Shown: in pieces, positions 19,635 through 26,545 of the stretch
How the letters are laid out: each line of letters begins with the position of its first letter
Numbering within the stretch: position 1 is the stretch's first letter
From: Acidobacterium sp.
GTDB lineage: Bacteria; Acidobacteriota; Terriglobia; Terriglobales; Acidobacteriaceae
Reading direction: 5' to 3'
Length of the DNA: 34,850 nt
Assembly: GCA_003131625.1 (NCBI GenBank)
Contig: PKVY01000130.1
Coordinates: 32,507 to 67,356 of the forward strand
Translations under genes and position numbers: made by a program
Notes under the pieces: generated by a model
Told to the model about the DNA's origin: nothing
Database searches by the model: none
Seen by the model: only the letters and a program-made list of their open reading frames with translations

Positions 19635-19672
19635 AAAAAGCGCGAGGCCCCGGAAGTGTTTTCCGGAGCCTC
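19635..19672 (-). terminator. Rho-independent terminator on the minus strand
   Basis: Arms 19644-19655 and 19661-19672 pair at 11 of 12 positions around GTGTT. Read on the minus strand, the stem is followed after four bases by five T (A-run at 19635-19639). It would end transcripts from the MFS gene before the small membrane protein. Confidence 0.65.
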
Positions 19673-19679
19673 CAACAGA

Positions 19680-19709
19680 TTGCCCGTAAATCTCTGGGGC
19701 TCATATACT
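19680..19709 (+). promoter_or_regulatory. Candidate sigma-70 promoter on the plus strand
   Basis: TTGCCC at 19680-19685, an 18-base spacer and TATACT at 19704-19709. No plus-strand protein gene follows; the next strong signal is the terminator at 19822-19858. This suggests a short untranslated transcript. Confidence 0.35.
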
Positions 19710-19715
19710 TCGAGA

Positions 19716-19858
19716 GCCTCACGCCCTCCAACCAAAGTTGTAGTTCAAAAGCCATCTTTGTCCCGACGACAGAGAGCCGCAGATTTCCTATTCTGTCTCT
19801 GTCAAATCATTACCTCCTGTGAATCCCCGAGCGCTCCCGATGCGATCGGGGATTTTTT
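19716..19858 (+). ncRNA. Candidate small regulatory RNA
   Basis: A predicted transcript of about 140 bases from the promoter at 19680-19709. It contains an 8-bp perfect hairpin (19768-19775 with 19796-19803, 20-base loop), then an unpaired stretch carrying CCTCCT at 19813-19818, which is complementary to Shine-Dalgarno sequences, and then a classic terminator (19822-19858). The layout hairpin / C-rich single strand / terminator resembles small RNAs that block ribosome binding on target mRNAs. No plus-strand reading frame here looks real. Evidence is structural only, judged by eye. Confidence 0.3.
19822..19858 (+). terminator. Rho-independent terminator on the plus strand
   Basis: AATCCCCGA at 19822-19830 pairs perfectly with TCGGGGATT at 19846-19854, and the T run continues to 19858. 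The nearest plus-strand gene (MarR) ends almost 700 bases upstream, so it more likely ends the candidate small RNA. Confidence 0.7.
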
Positions 19859-19892
19859 CTGCCCGGAATTCTCAGGCTTCGAAAGCGCCCCG

Positions 19893-21287
19893 TCAGCGGG
19901 CGGCCTGCTCCTGCACCGGCTGAGGGATGGGGGCGATAATCCCCAGTTGCTCGTAGACAGGCCGCATCTCGCGGCGAATAGCGGGCAGCCGCGACCAGAA
20001 CCACAGCCCTCCCACGATGCAACAAGAGCCCGTGAACATGACCGTGCGCGGTGCGCCGATCCAGTGCGCCAGCGCGCCCGCCAGCAGGCTGCCGAACGGC
20101 GCCATGCCCATGAACGCCGCGGTGTAGTAGCTCATCACCCGGCCGCGCTTGTCCTCCGGAACCAGCGTCTGGACGATAGTGTTGCTGGCGGTCATACCCT
20201 GCATCATGCCGAATCCGACAAACAGCATGAGGAACAGCGAGAGCCACACCCACCGCGAAAAACCAAACAGCACCAGGCCGCCGCCGAAGACCACGGCAGC
20301 GATGGGAATCATCTTCGTCAGGCCCCGCACCGAGCGCCGCAGCACCAACGAAAACGCGGAGACCAGCGCGCCCGCGCCCGCCGCCCCCATCAGAAAGCCG
20401 AGGGTGTGCGGGCCGCCATGCAGCACCCGCCCCGCGAACACCGGCATCAGCACCATGTAGGGCATGCCCATCAGGCTGATCAGCGCAAACAGCAGCAGGA
20501 TGGTGCGGACGGGCGTAAAGCCCGACACATACGACCATCCCTCTCGCATCTGCTCGAACATCGAGGTCGTCGCGCGACGCAGATCCGCGACCCGCACGTG
20601 CATCATCAGCAGCGAAACGATCACGGCGATATAGCTAATGCCGTCGATCAGGAAACACCAGCCCTCGCTCGAGACCGCGATCACCATGCCCGCGAGCGAC
20701 GGCCCCACCAGCCGCGCCACATTAACCATCGAGGAGTTGATGGCGATGGCGTTGGAGAGGTCGTTGCGATCCGATTCTTCCGGGGTCCCCGGCGAGCTTG
20801 CTCGCTGGGGCGTAACCATCTGCACCATGAACGACTGGCGGCCGGGCATGTCGAACGCGTTGATCAGCCCCTGAAACACGCTCAGCGCCAAAATTTCCGC
20901 AATGGTGATCCGATGGGAGAGCGTGAGCGCCGCCAGCGCCAGCGACTGCACCATGGCCAGGGTCTGCGTCCAGATCAGAACATGCCGCCGGTTCGAGCGA
21001 TCCACCAGCACTCCGGCAAACGGAGCCAGCAGAAACGTCGGAATTTGTCCGGCAAAACTGATCGTGCCCAGCAGCAGCGCGGATCCTGTCAGCCGGTAGA
21101 CCAGCCACGCGGTGGCGATCCGCGTCATCCATGTCCCGACCAGCGAAATCGTCTGCCCGCCGAAAAACAGGCGGAAGTTCCGGTGGCGCAGCGCCCGCCA
21201 TGCGTGGGAATAGTCGCGAGCCACCGCGCGCGCATCGTCCGCAATCGGATGCGGTGCCGGTTTTTGCCGTGTCTCTTCGGAGGCCAT
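19893..21287 (-). CDS. MFS transporter, EntS/MFS_3-like exporter
   Basis: 464 residues with about 12 membrane helices. The N-terminal half has FRLFFGGQTISLVGTWMTRI, the family's opening helix, and the A-like loop GVLVDRSNRRHVL between helices 2 and 3. The family includes exporters of siderophores and drugs (EntS-like, 'transmembrane secretion effector'), so export of a small molecule is likely; the substrate is unknown. Residues about 159-172 form an extra loop encoded by a palindromic element, after QMV and before DRNDLSNAIAINSS. The helix pattern resumes normally, so the gene appears functional. Regulation by the nearby MarR protein is possible but unproven. Confidence 0.9.
   Translation of the reverse strand: MASEETRQKPAPHPIADDARAVARDYSHAWRALRHRNFRLFFGGQTISLVGTWMTRIATAWLVYRLTGSALLLGTISFAGQIPTFLLAPFAGVLVDRSNRRHVLIWTQTLAMVQSLALAALTLSHRITIAEILALSVFQGLINAFDMPGRQSFMVQMVTPQRASSPGTPEESDRNDLSNAIAINSSMVNVARLVGPSLAGMVIAVSSEGWCFLIDGISYIAVIVSLLMMHVRVADLRRATTSMFEQMREGWSYVSGFTPVRTILLLFALISLMGMPYMVLMPVFAGRVLHGGPHTLGFLMGAAGAGALVSAFSLVLRRSVRGLTKMIPIAAVVFGGGLVLFGFSRWVWLSLFLMLFVGFGMMQGMTASNTIVQTLVPEDKRGRVMSYYTAAFMGMAPFGSLLAGALAHWIGAPRTVMFTGSCCIVGGLWFWSRLPAIRREMRPVYEQLGIIAPIPQPVQEQAAR
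20780..20810. repeat. REP-like palindromic element inside the MFS gene
   Basis: Arms 20787-20797 and 20800-20810 pair at 10 of 11 positions around TT, and CCGGGG/CCCCGG at 20780-20792 forms a second overlapping palindrome. It is read in frame and adds about 14 residues rich in Ser, Pro, Gly and Glu at a cytoplasmic or periplasmic loop. A mobile REP-like sequence landing in a coding region is the likely origin. Confidence 0.6.
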
Positions 21288-21306
21288 CGTCAGAATCGTG
21301 CCAGGA

Positions 21307-21354
21307 GTCTCGCTCGCCTTTCGCTAACCGTCTCTTGCTCGCCTTCCGCTAGCC
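21307..21354. repeat. Imperfect tandem repeat of about 24 bp between MFS and DLH genes
   Basis: Copies 21307-21329 and 21330-21354 share GTCTC, GCTCGCCTT and CGCTA. The second copy reaches into the last codons and stop of the dienelactone hydrolase gene. Probably replication slippage; no function is evident. Confidence 0.5.
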
Positions 21355-22032
21355 TTTGGCTAAGTGCGTCTTCAGGAACTCCAGCGATCGCTCCCGCGCC
21401 AGCTTCGCCGCCGCAGCGTTGTAGCTGGGGCGGTCGTTGCAGTTGAAACCATGGCCCGCACCCTCATACCAGAAGATGGGAACCTCGGGATGCACGGCGT
21501 GGACCTTCGCATCGATGTCTTCCTTCGGGATGTGGTGGTCCTCCATGCCGAAGTGGAGCATGATCGGGACCTTTGGCTTTTCCCCGGCAAAATTTGCGAT
21601 CTGCCCGCCGTAGTAGCCCACCGCAACGGCCGGGTCGAGACGCGTGGCCGCCAGCCATGCCACACTGCCGCCGAGGCAATAACCGACAATCCCAGCCTTC
21701 TTTCGGGATTCGCTTCGCGCATAATCAAGCGCCGCAGCCACGTCCTTGAGCCGGTCCGCCGTATCGCCCCGCCGGATCAGCGCCATTCCCTTCTGCATGT
21801 CTTCCGCACTATAGGTCAGCTCCACCCCGCGCTCGACGCGGTCGAACAGCGCCGGAGCGACAGCCAGGAACCCGTCTTTTGCCCAGCCGTCGGTGACGGA
21901 GCGGATGTGGCTGTTCACGCCGAAGGCTTCCTGGATCACAACCAGCCCGGCGATGGGCTCTCCGGCAGGCCGTGCGACATACGCGTCAAACTCGTAACCG
22001 TCCGATGCCTGCAGCTTCACGTGTTCGCCCAT
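21349..22032 (-). CDS. Dienelactone hydrolase family protein
   Basis: A 227-residue alpha/beta hydrolase of the carboxymethylenebutenolidase type, which opens lactone rings in chlorocatechol and related pathways; the true substrate here is open. The catalytic set is complete: Cys119 in GYCLGG, Asp165 in FGMEDHHIP, His194 in GAGHGFNC and the Glu35 that tunes the cysteine (VIQEAFG). No signal peptide, so cytoplasmic. AGGAGG followed by TCGC precedes the ATG at 22032. It lies between the VWA gene and the MFS gene on the same strand, 45 bases after the VWA stop, but no other aromatic-degradation genes are near, so a general carboxylesterase role is also possible. Confidence 0.93.
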   Translation of the reverse strand: MGEHVKLQASDGYEFDAYVARPAGEPIAGLVVIQEAFGVNSHIRSVTDGWAKDGFLAVAPALFDRVERGVELTYSAEDMQKGMALIRRGDTADRLKDVAAALDYARSESRKKAGIVGYCLGGSVAWLAATRLDPAVAVGYYGGQIANFAGEKPKVPIMLHFGMEDHHIPKEDIDAKVHAVHPEVPIFWYEGAGHGFNCNDRPSYNAAAAKLARERSLEFLKTHLAKG

Positions 22033-22077
22033 GCGACCTCCTGGCTGTTGATGGAACCTTTGATGCGGCTGCGCGGT

Positions 22078-23232
22078 TTACTGCGCCGGATGAGTATCGT
22101 CCCGCAGGATCGCCCAGTAGCTGTTGCGCGCCACCACCCGGGCTCCATAGTCCTGCGTGAGCTTCACCTGGATCGAGTGCAGCCCCGGCGTCAGATCCGT
22201 TGGGTGAAAGCTGAGGATATAACGATTCCGCGCGTGACTGGCCACTTCCGCCACCCGCGTCTCGAAACCCTTCTCCCGCGTGAACCCGTCGTACTCGCCG
22301 CCGCTCAGCGCCGCCAGCGTTTTCGGGGTATTCCGGCGCATGGCGTTCACCGTCATGATCAGCGGCGCGAGAATGTTCAGCTCGCTGCCGCCGTTCGTAT
22401 TGCCGCGGCCCCAGTCGATGATCTCCGCCTTGCCCGGCGAAAAAACCAGGCTCAGCACCAGCGTGTTGCTGGTCCCGATGCGCTCCACCAGTTGCGGAAC
22501 CGTGAAGTGGTGGCTGCCGTGATCGCGCGATTCGCTGATCAGCAACAGCACGCGGCGATGATCCGGCGGCTGCTGCTCCAGCAGATTCACCGAGTAGCCG
22601 ACGGCATCGAGAATCGCCGCGCCTCCATCGCCGGCAGGCATTTGCTTCAGGTCGCGCGTGATCGAATCGCTCTCGTCTCCGAAGGGTTCCACCCAGGTCG
22701 CTTTGGAATCGAAGGCGACCAGAGCCGCCTGCCCGCGGCCCTGCCCGGTGAAAAGCTCGAGCAGCGGTCCCAGCTTGCCGATCTTGTCGAACTCCAGCGG
22801 CGCATCGCGCCCGCGTTCCACGCAGACCACCAGCGAGACCGGCTGCGTGTCGAGGTCGTCGTCGACGTGAACCTTCTGCTCCACGCCGTTATCGAAAACG
22901 GAAAAATCCTTCGGCTTGAGGCCGTACAGAACTTCGCCACTCGCCTTTTCCACCAGAGTGGGCACGATGACCACGCTGGTGCTCACGCGAAAGGTTGGCG
23001 TGTCGGCGTTGGGATCGGGAGGAAAGTCCTGAGGCATCCGTGGCTGGTTTTGGGGCTGGTTTTGCGGCTGGCTCGGGGGTTCACCCGGAAACGGCTGCGC
23101 TTGTTGCTGCGGCTGGCTGGATTGCGGCGGGGCAGGTTCACCGGGGAACGGCTGCTGCGCAGCGCAGAGAGACGCGGCGGTGCAGAACAGGATCGACAGG
23201 CGCACCCCAGCATTCAACCAGCTTCGCGTCAT
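22078..23232 (-). CDS. Exported VWA-like protein of the acidobacterial VWFA type
   Basis: 384 residues. Signal peptide (LSILFCTAASLCAAQQ), a Pro/Gln-rich linker in which QPFPGEP occurs twice (about 27-65), then the TIGR03436-type domain: VSTSVVIVPTLVEKASGEV, LKPKDFSVFDNGVEQKV, and the von Willebrand A fold from about 130. Ends with the family's YILSFHPTDLTPGLHSIQVK segment. Where the metal-site DxSxS is expected, the sequence is CVERGRDA, so the MIDAS is degenerate and metal-dependent binding is doubtful. This family is greatly expanded in Acidobacteriota; its role is unknown, probably periplasmic protein binding. It lies 72 bases after the xylanase stop, on the same strand. Confidence 0.88.
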   Translation of the reverse strand: MTRSWLNAGVRLSILFCTAASLCAAQQPFPGEPAPPQSSQPQQQAQPFPGEPPSQPQNQPQNQPRMPQDFPPDPNADTPTFRVSTSVVIVPTLVEKASGEVLYGLKPKDFSVFDNGVEQKVHVDDDLDTQPVSLVVCVERGRDAPLEFDKIGKLGPLLELFTGQGRGQAALVAFDSKATWVEPFGDESDSITRDLKQMPAGDGGAAILDAVGYSVNLLEQQPPDHRRVLLLISESRDHGSHHFTVPQLVERIGTSNTLVLSLVFSPGKAEIIDWGRGNTNGGSELNILAPLIMTVNAMRRNTPKTLAALSGGEYDGFTREKGFETRVAEVASHARNRYILSFHPTDLTPGLHSIQVKLTQDYGARVVARNSYWAILRDDTHPAQ

Positions 23233-23304
23233 AGATTCATTACATCAGACGAACCAGGGTCCCGCGAGGTTACGGGTGAGTGGTTGCGGAGCAGGCGCCG
23301 CGCT

Positions 23305-24561
23305 TCACTCGTACTGGCTGCGCGGACTGCCCTGCCCCGGTTTGAACGGCGCATAAGGGTCGCCACCCGGCTGCGCGCCCGTCCTGCGGCTGTCGATGGC
23401 GTCGCGTTCGGCGAAGAATGCCGGCGTCGGACTGTAATCGTAGTCGAAGGGCAGCGGCCGCTCCGGTTTGCCGTCCGGCCGCGACGCATGCGCCAGCCCG
23501 TTCAGCCACGTGTAACGGTCGGTGATGCCCCAGGTGAGCACCGTATTCACGTTGGGCTCGGCCAGCATCATGGTCAGGTAGTCGCGATAGGTCTTCGCCA
23601 CTGCGGTGTCGCGCTCAGGCACCGAATCCGGCAGCTTGCGGTCGTTCACATCCATTTCCGTGATGAACACCTGCAGGCCCATCTCGCGCAGCTCGCGAAC
23701 AAAATGGACGAGTCCTGCTCCCGGCGCGTCGCCCGCGGTCAGATGGCTCTGCACGCCCACCGCGTCGATGGGGACGCCCCGCGCCTTGAGCCGCCGCACC
23801 AGCATCATCACCTGGCCGCGCTTGTCGATCTGTTCCTGCGTATCCAGCTCGATGCCGTAGTCGTTGTAGGTCAGCAGCGCCGATGGATCCGCCTGGCGTG
23901 CCGCGCGAAAGGCAAGCTCGAGGTAGCCCGGGCCAATCAACTCCAGCCACGGCGAGTCGCGCAGGCCATCGGGCCGGCCGCTCTTCACGTCGACAGCCTC
24001 GTTCACCACATCCCACGAATGCATCTTCCCGGCGTAGCGTCCCGCCACTGTCTGAATGTGCTGCGTGAGGAATTGCGCGGCGTTCCCCCGCGTCACGGTG
24101 CTCGCGAACCACCCGGGAAGCGCATTATGCCAGCACAAGTTGTGCCCCCGCACCTTCTGATCGTGCGAAAGCGCGAAGACCACCACGTCGTCGGCCTTGC
24201 GAAAATCGAACTGCTGCGCCGTGAGCCGCAGCGCCGCCCACTTCATGGCGTTTTCCGGAACCAGAATGCTGCACTGATCGGCGACAGTACGCGCGTAATC
24301 CGCGTCCCCATCCAGCCTGTCGGGATTCACCGCGCACCCCACCAGCATGCCGTGCGCCGCTGCGTGCGCGCGCAGCGAGCGAGGCCCGTTCACCTGCGAA
24401 AGCGTCGGCGCGGTCGCGCGGCTGTTGGGTTTCGCCTTCGGCCCGCCGCATCCCAGCGGCAGTGCCGCCGACAGGCCGGTGGCCGCCACCGCTGCCGCGC
24501 TTTTCAGAAACTCTCGCCGGGTGTTCCGTCCCCTGCTCCGGCTTGACGTCCCGTCGTGCAT
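23305..24561 (-). CDS. GH10 endo-1,4-beta-xylanase, Tat-exported
   Basis: 418 residues. Hydrolyses the beta-1,4-xylan backbone of plant hemicellulose. N-terminal twin-arginine signal (NTRREFLKSAAAVAATGLSA) followed by a Cys that might be lipidated, though the lipobox fit is poor. The catalytic barrel covers about residues 70-375: the GHNLCWHNALPGWF motif, acid/base Glu188 in WDVVNEA, nucleophile Glu302 in ITEMDVND, and WGITDRYTWL near the end. The ATG at 24561 is chosen because the Tat motif follows at once and GGGAG lies four bases upstream; the frame stays open much further upstream but is without protein character. Together with the GH2 enzyme it points to plant-polysaccharide use. Confidence 0.94.
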   Translation of the reverse strand: MHDGTSSRSRGRNTRREFLKSAAAVAATGLSAALPLGCGGPKAKPNSRATAPTLSQVNGPRSLRAHAAAHGMLVGCAVNPDRLDGDADYARTVADQCSILVPENAMKWAALRLTAQQFDFRKADDVVVFALSHDQKVRGHNLCWHNALPGWFASTVTRGNAAQFLTQHIQTVAGRYAGKMHSWDVVNEAVDVKSGRPDGLRDSPWLELIGPGYLELAFRAARQADPSALLTYNDYGIELDTQEQIDKRGQVMMLVRRLKARGVPIDAVGVQSHLTAGDAPGAGLVHFVRELREMGLQVFITEMDVNDRKLPDSVPERDTAVAKTYRDYLTMMLAEPNVNTVLTWGITDRYTWLNGLAHASRPDGKPERPLPFDYDYSPTPAFFAERDAIDSRRTGAQPGGDPYAPFKPGQGSPRSQYE

Positions 24562-24599
24562 GCCTCTCCCGCAATTTCCTGCTGACTCTTTGCTGTTGC

Positions 24600-24896
24600 C
24601 TATTCCCTGTTGCCGGTTGCCTGTCTCTTCCACCCCTCCATGCGATCCGTCCAGTGCAGGAAGCGCAGCAGATTCCCCTTTTCGCGCCAGACAAACCCCA
24701 CGATGTCGCGCGCCGTCAGCTCCTCGGCGTGCATGCCGGAGTAGGTTTCGATCCGCCACTTGAGATATTCGCTGCGCCAGGGCCGCAGGCGATGGCCGCT
24801 GGTCGCATTCCAGATGAATCGCACAGACGCAAGCAAAGCAGCGGGTCCTCTGCGCCACGCGCACGCCCGGGCAATGCCAATGACGCTCCAGGCCAA
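24600..24896 (-). CDS. Small basic protein, conserved-looking, unknown function
   Basis: 98 residues, rich in Trp and Arg (PWRSEYLKWRIETYSG, FVWREKGNLLRFLHWTDRM). I recall similar small proteins of this form in Terriglobia, but cannot name a function. No signal peptide or membrane helix. The only usual start codon is a TTG at 24896 and no ribosome site precedes it, so the start is unsure and a CTG farther up is possible. It ends 38 bases before the xylanase start on the same strand. Confidence 0.55.
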   Translation of the reverse strand: MAWSVIGIARACAWRRGPAALLASVRFIWNATSGHRLRPWRSEYLKWRIETYSGMHAEELTARDIVGFVWREKGNLLRFLHWTDRMEGWKRQATGNRE

Positions 24897-24984
24897 TCGC
24901 GACAGCGCTGCCGTGAGTATAGCGGGAGGGTTGTGCAGGAAGCCTCACTCTTTCGTGGGAGCGTGGCGACTGCGGCGGGACAAT

Positions 24985-25365
24985 TCAGGCGGAGTTCCGT
25001 TTCAGCCATGCCTCAAAATCGTGTTCGGTGATCCGCCCCGCGGCCAGGTCGTATGTGGTCAGGTACGTCTCCTCCTGATCCGCGGTGAAGCTGACCCCAT
25101 TCAGTTCCAGAAAAGCAATCGCCACAACCAGAGCGGTTCGCTTATTGCCGTCGACGAACGGATGGTTCCGGAGCAGTCCCGACGCGTAGGCTGCCGCGAA
25201 GCGAAACAGAGTCGGCTTCCCCTCGCCATAGGCAGCAATGTTTTTCGGACGGGCTAATGCCGATTCGAGCAATCCCTCGTCGCGAATGCCAGGCGCGCCG
25301 CCGTGCTCCGCTAACAGCTCATCGTGGTAAACGAGCGCCAGGCGTTTCTCAATCCAGGCGGGCAT
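24985..25365 (-). CDS. doc: Doc-type toxin (death-on-curing, Fic/Doc fold)
   Basis: 126 residues. Contains the Doc motif HPFVDGNKRTA at 68-78, with the His, Asp, Asn, Lys and Arg of the family; known Doc phosphorylates elongation factor Tu and stops translation. The short length and the YHDELLAEHGGAPGIRDEGLLESALARP N-terminal half match Doc-type toxins and not full Fic AMP-transferases. It begins nine bases after the antitoxin gene ends, so the two are one operon. It is not accompanied by Phd but by an AbrB/MazE-type antitoxin. Whether the toxin is active cannot be told from sequence, though all key residues are present. Confidence 0.9.
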   Translation of the reverse strand: MPAWIEKRLALVYHDELLAEHGGAPGIRDEGLLESALARPKNIAAYGEGKPTLFRFAAAYASGLLRNHPFVDGNKRTALVVAIAFLELNGVSFTADQEETYLTTYDLAAGRITEHDFEAWLKRNSA

Positions 25366-25374
25366 CGCGAAGAC

Positions 25375-25602
25375 CTATTTAGCCAGCTTGCGCAGGGCGT
25401 CGCGATACTTGCGCATGACTTTCCTGCCGGCTTCGACCTGCCGCGAAAACTCCTTATCGTATGGAGTCAGCTGAATTCCGCCGGGTGTATCGGTCACGTA
25501 AAGAGAGTCGCCCTTTTCAACCCGCAGCTTCGCCAGGACTTCCTTCGGCAGAACGATGCCGGCAGAACTGCCAACAGTGGTGATTTTGACGACAGAGCCC
25601 AC
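25375..25602 (-). CDS. AbrB/MazE/SpoVT-type antitoxin
   Basis: 75 residues. The N-terminal half (VVKITTVGSSAGIVLPKEVL, then AKLRVEKGDSLYV) is the swapped-hairpin AbrB DNA-binding domain; the basic C-terminal helix (KEFSRQVEAGRKVMRKYRDA) probably wraps the toxin. Starts with GTG; AGGAGG lies about five bases upstream. Expected to neutralise the Doc-type toxin and to repress their shared promoter through the repeats at 25615-25636. Confidence 0.9.
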   Translation of the reverse strand: MGSVVKITTVGSSAGIVLPKEVLAKLRVEKGDSLYVTDTPGGIQLTPYDKEFSRQVEAGRKVMRKYRDALRKLAK

Positions 25603-25614
25603 GGGCGCCTCCTC

Positions 25615-25636
25615 TTATAACGAATATTATAACGAA
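25615..25636 (-). promoter_or_regulatory. Toxin-antitoxin operator: two TTCGTTATAA repeats over a -10 box
   Basis: The 10-base sequence occurs twice with a 2-base gap, a 12-base period. The minus-strand TATAAT lies within it (25626-25631) and the antitoxin ribosome site follows at once. Repeats covering the promoter fit autoregulation by the AbrB-type antitoxin. The 52-base gap to the divergent TonB-domain gene suggests that gene may be affected as well. Confidence 0.55.
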
Positions 25637-25678
25637 GACAATGCGCGGACCCGCCTTTCTCGTGAGAGAGTGTTGTCG

Positions 25679-26524
25679 ATGAAATTCAGGAACCTGGTCG
25701 TTCTCTGTACGTGCGTTCTCGCGGCGACTACCGGCCGCGCACAAAACGCTCCCACCCAGCAAGATCTGGAAGTCCGTCTCAAATCGCAGTTCCTGATGTT
25801 GCGCGGCATGTGGGATGGCGATCGCCTGGCGTTTGACCGCCAGGGAAATCTTTTCGGTTCGGCCGAAAAGACGTTCTTCTCACTGAGCGCCGTCATCGTT
25901 ACGCAAATTCAGCTTGGCGATACGCAGCTCGACATTCACGGGAGACGTGCCGGGTTCGAGTTCTCTTACTCAAAGCCACTGCACCAGCCGCCTCACACGC
26001 CGCCGTATGACCTTGCAGCCGGTTTGATGATCGGCGCGAAGCCTTACAGCAATGTCGAAATCGAGATTGCGCGCGATTCAGCACATCCCGAAGCGCTCGA
26101 TGATGCGATCAACAAAGTGTTCTCAATTGGAATCGATGAGCAGCTGGCAGCCTCGGCGCCGTACTACTGGCAGTCACTCCTCGAGCAGCATCTGCACCCG
26201 GGGCAAAAGAGCCCGGAGCCGGCCTCAACCGATCGGATTTATCATCCCGGCGGTGGAGTCACCAACCCTATTCTGCGCTACGCACCGGACCCGGCATTTT
26301 CCACTGCTGCAAGAAAGCTTGGCGTAGCCGGGGTTGCCGTGATCGGCCTCGTGGTCGACGAGAACGGGTTGCCGCGGCAAGTCCACGTTGTCCGGCCGCT
26401 GGGGATGGGTGGAGACGAGTGCGCCGTGGCCGCTGTGCTGCAATACCGGTTCAGCCCCGCGATCTATCACGGGCATCCGGTACCAGCGGAGATCAATATT
26501 GAAGTGAATTTCCGGCCGAGGTAG
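25679..26524 (+). CDS. Exported protein with TonB C-terminal domain
   Basis: 281 residues. Signal peptide (LVVLCTCVLAATTGRAQ), a middle domain of about 150 residues that I do not recognise, and a C-terminal TonB-like domain from about 205: VAVIGLVVDENGLPRQVHVV, LGMGGDECAVAAVLQYRFSP and EINIEVNFR. Classical TonB is anchored in the inner membrane and passes energy to receptors; here a cleaved signal peptide replaces the anchor, as in many acidobacterial 'energy transducer TonB' proteins, so it is likely a soluble or lipid-free periplasmic variant with unclear energetics. Start 25679 is chosen for the signal peptide; the ribosome site is weak (GAGAG). Confidence 0.82.
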   Translation: MKFRNLVVLCTCVLAATTGRAQNAPTQQDLEVRLKSQFLMLRGMWDGDRLAFDRQGNLFGSAEKTFFSLSAVIVTQIQLGDTQLDIHGRRAGFEFSYSKPLHQPPHTPPYDLAAGLMIGAKPYSNVEIEIARDSAHPEALDDAINKVFSIGIDEQLAASAPYYWQSLLEQHLHPGQKSPEPASTDRIYHPGGGVTNPILRYAPDPAFSTAARKLGVAGVAVIGLVVDENGLPRQVHVVRPLGMGGDECAVAAVLQYRFSPAIYHGHPVPAEINIEVNFRPR

Positions 26525-26545
26525 TTTGCTGACCCGTCGCCCGCT

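Noticed and set aside
19141..19755. Long overlapping minus-strand frames upstream of and across the small membrane protein
   Set aside because: They are alternative frames of the four-helix protein and its leader; they lack helix or domain pattern and run through a terminator.
24562..24948. Upstream extension of the xylanase frame to a GTG at 24948
   Set aside because: Residues before the Tat signal look like translated non-coding sequence and overlap the small protein at 24600-24896.
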